From contig CAMPBZ010000068.1 of assembly GCA_946641795.1 (NCBI GenBank), forward strand, positions 1 to 6,378: a DNA stretch of 6,378 nucleotides, given 5' to 3'. This document shows positions 4,893 to 6,378 of the stretch, in pieces (position 1 is the first letter of the stretch; each line of letters begins with the position of its first letter). This stretch comes from an uncultured Clostridia bacterium (GTDB taxonomy: Bacteria > Bacillota > Clostridia > Oscillospirales > CAG-272). The translations under genes were made by a program, and so were the position numbers. Under the pieces are notes generated by a model. That model was not told the origin of the DNA. It saw only the letters and a program-made list of their open reading frames with translations, and did not search any database.

Positions 4893-6056
4893 ATGAAAAA
4901 ACGAATTTGGAGAACATTGATTTCGGCGGCAATGCTGGTTTCGCTGGCGCTTTTGGGAACGCTGACGACCGGCGCGGCCGACGGAACGCAGATAACGGAA
5001 ACTTGCATGGCATATCAAAAAGGAAGCGTTGCGGTATGGAACGATTTTGCCGCCGCGGTGGGGAACAGTGAAATTTTTACCGGCCGGGCGCCTCTTTCGG
5101 CGGAAGAGCTGGAAAACCTGACCCTTTACCCCGGCGGAATGCCGTTCGGCGTCCGCTTTATGACCGACGGCGTTACGGTGGTCGGCTTTTCGGATATTGA
5201 AAAGGACGGCAAAAAGGTCAACCCGGCGGCCGCGGCGGGGCTCAAACGCGGCGACGTGATCCTGCGCGTGGATGACCTTCCGCTGGAAAGCGCGGCCGAC
5301 CTGACCGAGCGGATCGAGGGCGGGAACGGTGCCGAAATGACCCTGCTTTGCCGCCGCGGGAAAAAGGAGTTTTCGGTGCGCATCACGCCGGCCTTCTGCA
5401 CCGAGGAAAACCGCTACAAAACCGGCGTTTGGGTGCGGGATAGCGGCGCCGGCATTGGCACGGTGACATTCCTGCTGCCCGAAAGCGGCGCCTTTGCCGG
5501 ACTGGGGCACGGGATTTGCGACGCCGAAAACGGCGATCCGATCCCCATTCGCCGCGGGAGCATTTCGGATGTGACCATCAGCTCGGTGGTCAAGGGAACG
5601 CCGGGCAACCCCGGCGAGCTCAAAGGTTATTTCACCCCCGGCAAGGTTGGCTCGCTCCTGGGCAACTCCTCGCTGGGCGTTTGGGGCGTTTACTCCGAGC
5701 TTCCGGCGCTCTCCTGCGAGCCGATGCACGTCGCCTCCAAGGACGAAGTGCGCGAGGGCGACGCCACCATCCTTTGCACGCTTTCGGATAACGTTACGCG
5801 CGAGTATTCCGTTCGCCTTTCCTCCGTCAACCGCGAGGCCGACGGCGCCAAGTGCTTTACCGTTACCGTCACCGACCCGCGCCTGCTTTCCCAGACCGGC
5901 GGCATCGTGCAGGGAATGTCCGGCTCGCCCATCTTGCAAAACGGCAAACTCGTCGGAGCCGTGACCCACGTCCTCGTCAACGACCCCACCACCGGCTACG
6001 GCATCTTCCTCGAAAATATGCTCGCAAGAATGCCCGTGGTAAGGGAAGGGGTGTAG
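4893..6056 (+). CDS. spoIVB: SpoIVB peptidase (stage IV sporulation signalling protease)
   Basis: SpoIVB is a serine peptidase (family S55) made in the forespore and secreted into the space between the two spore membranes, where it cleaves SpoIVFA and so triggers pro-sigma-K processing by SpoIVFB in the mother cell. This 387-residue protein has a basic N-terminus and a hydrophobic segment (8-28) that serves as signal or anchor, a PDZ domain at about 85-165 (VVGFSDIEKDG, then AAAAGLKRGDVILRVDD), and the peptidase domain at 175-380. KTGVWVRDSGAGIGTVTF, FAGLGHGICD and GGIVQGMSGSPILQNGKLVGA are family signatures. By alignment with the B. subtilis triad (H236, D363, S378) the catalytic residues are H206, D328 and S343. 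It is a little shorter than the 426-residue B. subtilis protein. AAGGA (4878-4882) lies 10 bases before ATG. Downstream is convergent gap, not spo0A. Confidence 0.95.
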   Translation: MKKRIWRTLISAAMLVSLALLGTLTTGAADGTQITETCMAYQKGSVAVWNDFAAAVGNSEIFTGRAPLSAEELENLTLYPGGMPFGVRFMTDGVTVVGFSDIEKDGKKVNPAAAAGLKRGDVILRVDDLPLESAADLTERIEGGNGAEMTLLCRRGKKEFSVRITPAFCTEENRYKTGVWVRDSGAGIGTVTFLLPESGAFAGLGHGICDAENGDPIPIRRGSISDVTISSVVKGTPGNPGELKGYFTPGKVGSLLGNSSLGVWGVYSELPALSCEPMHVASKDEVREGDATILCTLSDNVTREYSVRLSSVNREADGAKCFTVTVTDPRLLSQTGGIVQGMSGSPILQNGKLVGAVTHVLVNDPTTGYGIFLENMLARMPVVREGV

Positions 6057-6074
6057 TTTTTTTAGGAGTGGATA

Positions 6075-6123
6075 TGCAGGGGACGGGGACTTTTCTTGAA
6101 AGAAAATGTCCCCGCCCCCTGCA
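6075..6123. repeat. Long imperfect G/C-rich palindrome after spoIVB
   Basis: Bases 6075-6097 pair with 6100-6123: GCAGGGG and CGGGGAC on the left against their complements on the right, one A:C mismatch (6083/6115), one bulged T (6107), then TTTTCTT / AAGAAAA at the tip. It begins 18 bases past the spoIVB stop. No T-run follows on plus (ACCCCCACCCC comes next), so it is not a classical terminator; it may block 3' exonucleases or be a dispersed repeat. Confidence 0.8.
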
Positions 6124-6162
6124 CCCCCACCCCGAAAAGAACTTGGGGAAAAAGATTGACAA

Positions 6163-6191
6163 AATATAAAATGTATATTCGTTGATGACAA
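6163..6191 (-). promoter_or_regulatory. Candidate promoter reading antisense into spoIVB
   Basis: On minus, TTGTCA (6186-6191) and TATATT (6163-6168) are 17 bases apart, each 5 of 6 to consensus. It would start transcription near 6156, running left through the palindrome and against spoIVB. The A/T-rich patch also has an exact direct repeat TGACAAAATA (6157-6166 and 6186-6195), so the boxes may instead be part of another site. No gene is seen for it to serve. Confidence 0.3.
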
Positions 6192-6241
6192 AATAGTATT
6201 CTTTTATTCCCCCAGTTTTTCGAAGTGGGGAGAGTGCGAGA

Positions 6242-6276
6242 GGGGCGGGGGACATTTAAGTCCCCCGCCCCTTTTT
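6242..6276 (+). terminator. Strong hairpin terminator between spoIVB and gap
   Basis: GGGGCGGGGGAC (6242-6253) pairs perfectly with GTCCCCCGCCCC (6260-6271) around ATTTAA, followed on plus by TTTTT (6272-6276). It therefore fits an intrinsic terminator for rightward transcription from spoIVB, though 185 bases past its stop. On minus it begins 20 bases after the gap stop but is followed by TCTCGCAC, so it is a poor terminator for gap. Its sequence style matches the other palindromes in the window. Confidence 0.8.
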
Positions 6277-6295
6277 AAGGTCTTCCTAACCCTTA

Positions 6296-6378
6296 TTACA
6301 GTTCAGCGAAGTACTTGATGGTGCGAACCATCTGGCTGGTGTAGGAGTTCTCGTTGTCATACCAGGAAACAACCTGAA
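6296..6378 (-). CDS. gap: Glyceraldehyde-3-phosphate dehydrogenase, C-terminal end (partial)
   Basis: The last 26 residues of a type I GAPDH are visible: QVVSWYDNENSYTSQMVRTI then KYFAEL and TAA (6296-6298). SWYDNE is the conserved C-terminal signature of the NAD-dependent glycolytic enzyme; the following N-S-Y replaces the W-G-Y seen in many bacteria, as far as I recall a usual clostridial form. The enzyme oxidises glyceraldehyde 3-phosphate to 1,3-bisphosphoglycerate in the cytoplasm. The start, catalytic cysteine and promoter are outside the window. It is convergent with spoIVB. Confidence 0.92.
   Translation of the reverse strand, partial: QVVSWYDNENSYTSQMVRTIKYFAEL

Noticed and set aside
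6156..6161. Perfect TTGACA on plus after spoIVB
   Set aside because: No acceptable -10 box lies 16-18 bases downstream (17 bases on is TCGTTG), and no plus-strand gene follows.
4827..6191. 454-codon open frame on minus opposite spoIVB
   Set aside because: Antisense to a gene with clear catalytic motifs; rich in Gly, Ala, Arg and His as expected from reversed GC-rich codons. The antisense promoter candidate does not make it a gene.
1..6378. tRNA, rRNA, CRISPR, transposase or riboswitch
   Set aside because: I looked in the spacers on both strands and saw no cloverleaf with conserved T-loop, no regularly spaced repeat array, and no known riboswitch core.

Overview
The window looks like chromosomal DNA of a spore-forming Clostridia-type Firmicute, possibly a gut Oscillospirales/Ruminococcaceae relative (inference). 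Three things point there: a SpoIVB sporulation-signalling peptidase, a clostridial-style GAPDH C-terminus, and strong AGGAGG-type ribosome sites. Coding regions are moderately GC-rich, while spacers are AT-rich and carry sigma-A-like promoters. No phage, transposase, CRISPR, tRNA or rRNA genes are visible. The gene content is ordinary; the more unusual material is in the spacers.

Layout. Bases 1-295 hold no complete gene: the right half of a palindrome cut by the window edge, a terminator-type hairpin, a short start-less minus-strand reading frame, and a perfect 20-bp palindrome. Then, on the minus strand, comes a family 8 glycosyltransferase (296-1270) with its own promoter, preceded by a 374-base spacer with 22-base direct repeats. 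Next is a two-gene minus-strand operon, transcribed from right to left: a CmpB-like membrane protein (2257-3057, TTG start) followed by a membrane-anchored XRE-type regulator (1645-2244), ending at a strong hairpin terminator. Upstream of it is rpsT (3189-3455, minus) with promoter, phased A-tracts, structured leader and terminator. A hypothetical protein with an acidic linker (3615-4574, minus) follows, then divergently spoIVB (4893-6056, plus). The last 83 bases are the C-terminal end of gap (GAPDH, minus), convergent with spoIVB.

How the genes work together. rpsT (translation) and gap (glycolysis) are housekeeping genes. SpoIVB is expected to be secreted by the forespore and to trigger pro-sigma-K processing; it is not followed by spo0A here, unlike in Bacillus subtilis. 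The CmpB-like/XRE pair is probably one functional unit at the membrane, role unknown. The glycosyltransferase probably decorates a cell-surface or intracellular glycan. Four G/C-rich palindromes with an A/T-rich centre (1-27, 240-281, 6075-6123, 6242-6276) sit beyond gene ends and look like one family, part terminator and part dispersed repeat.
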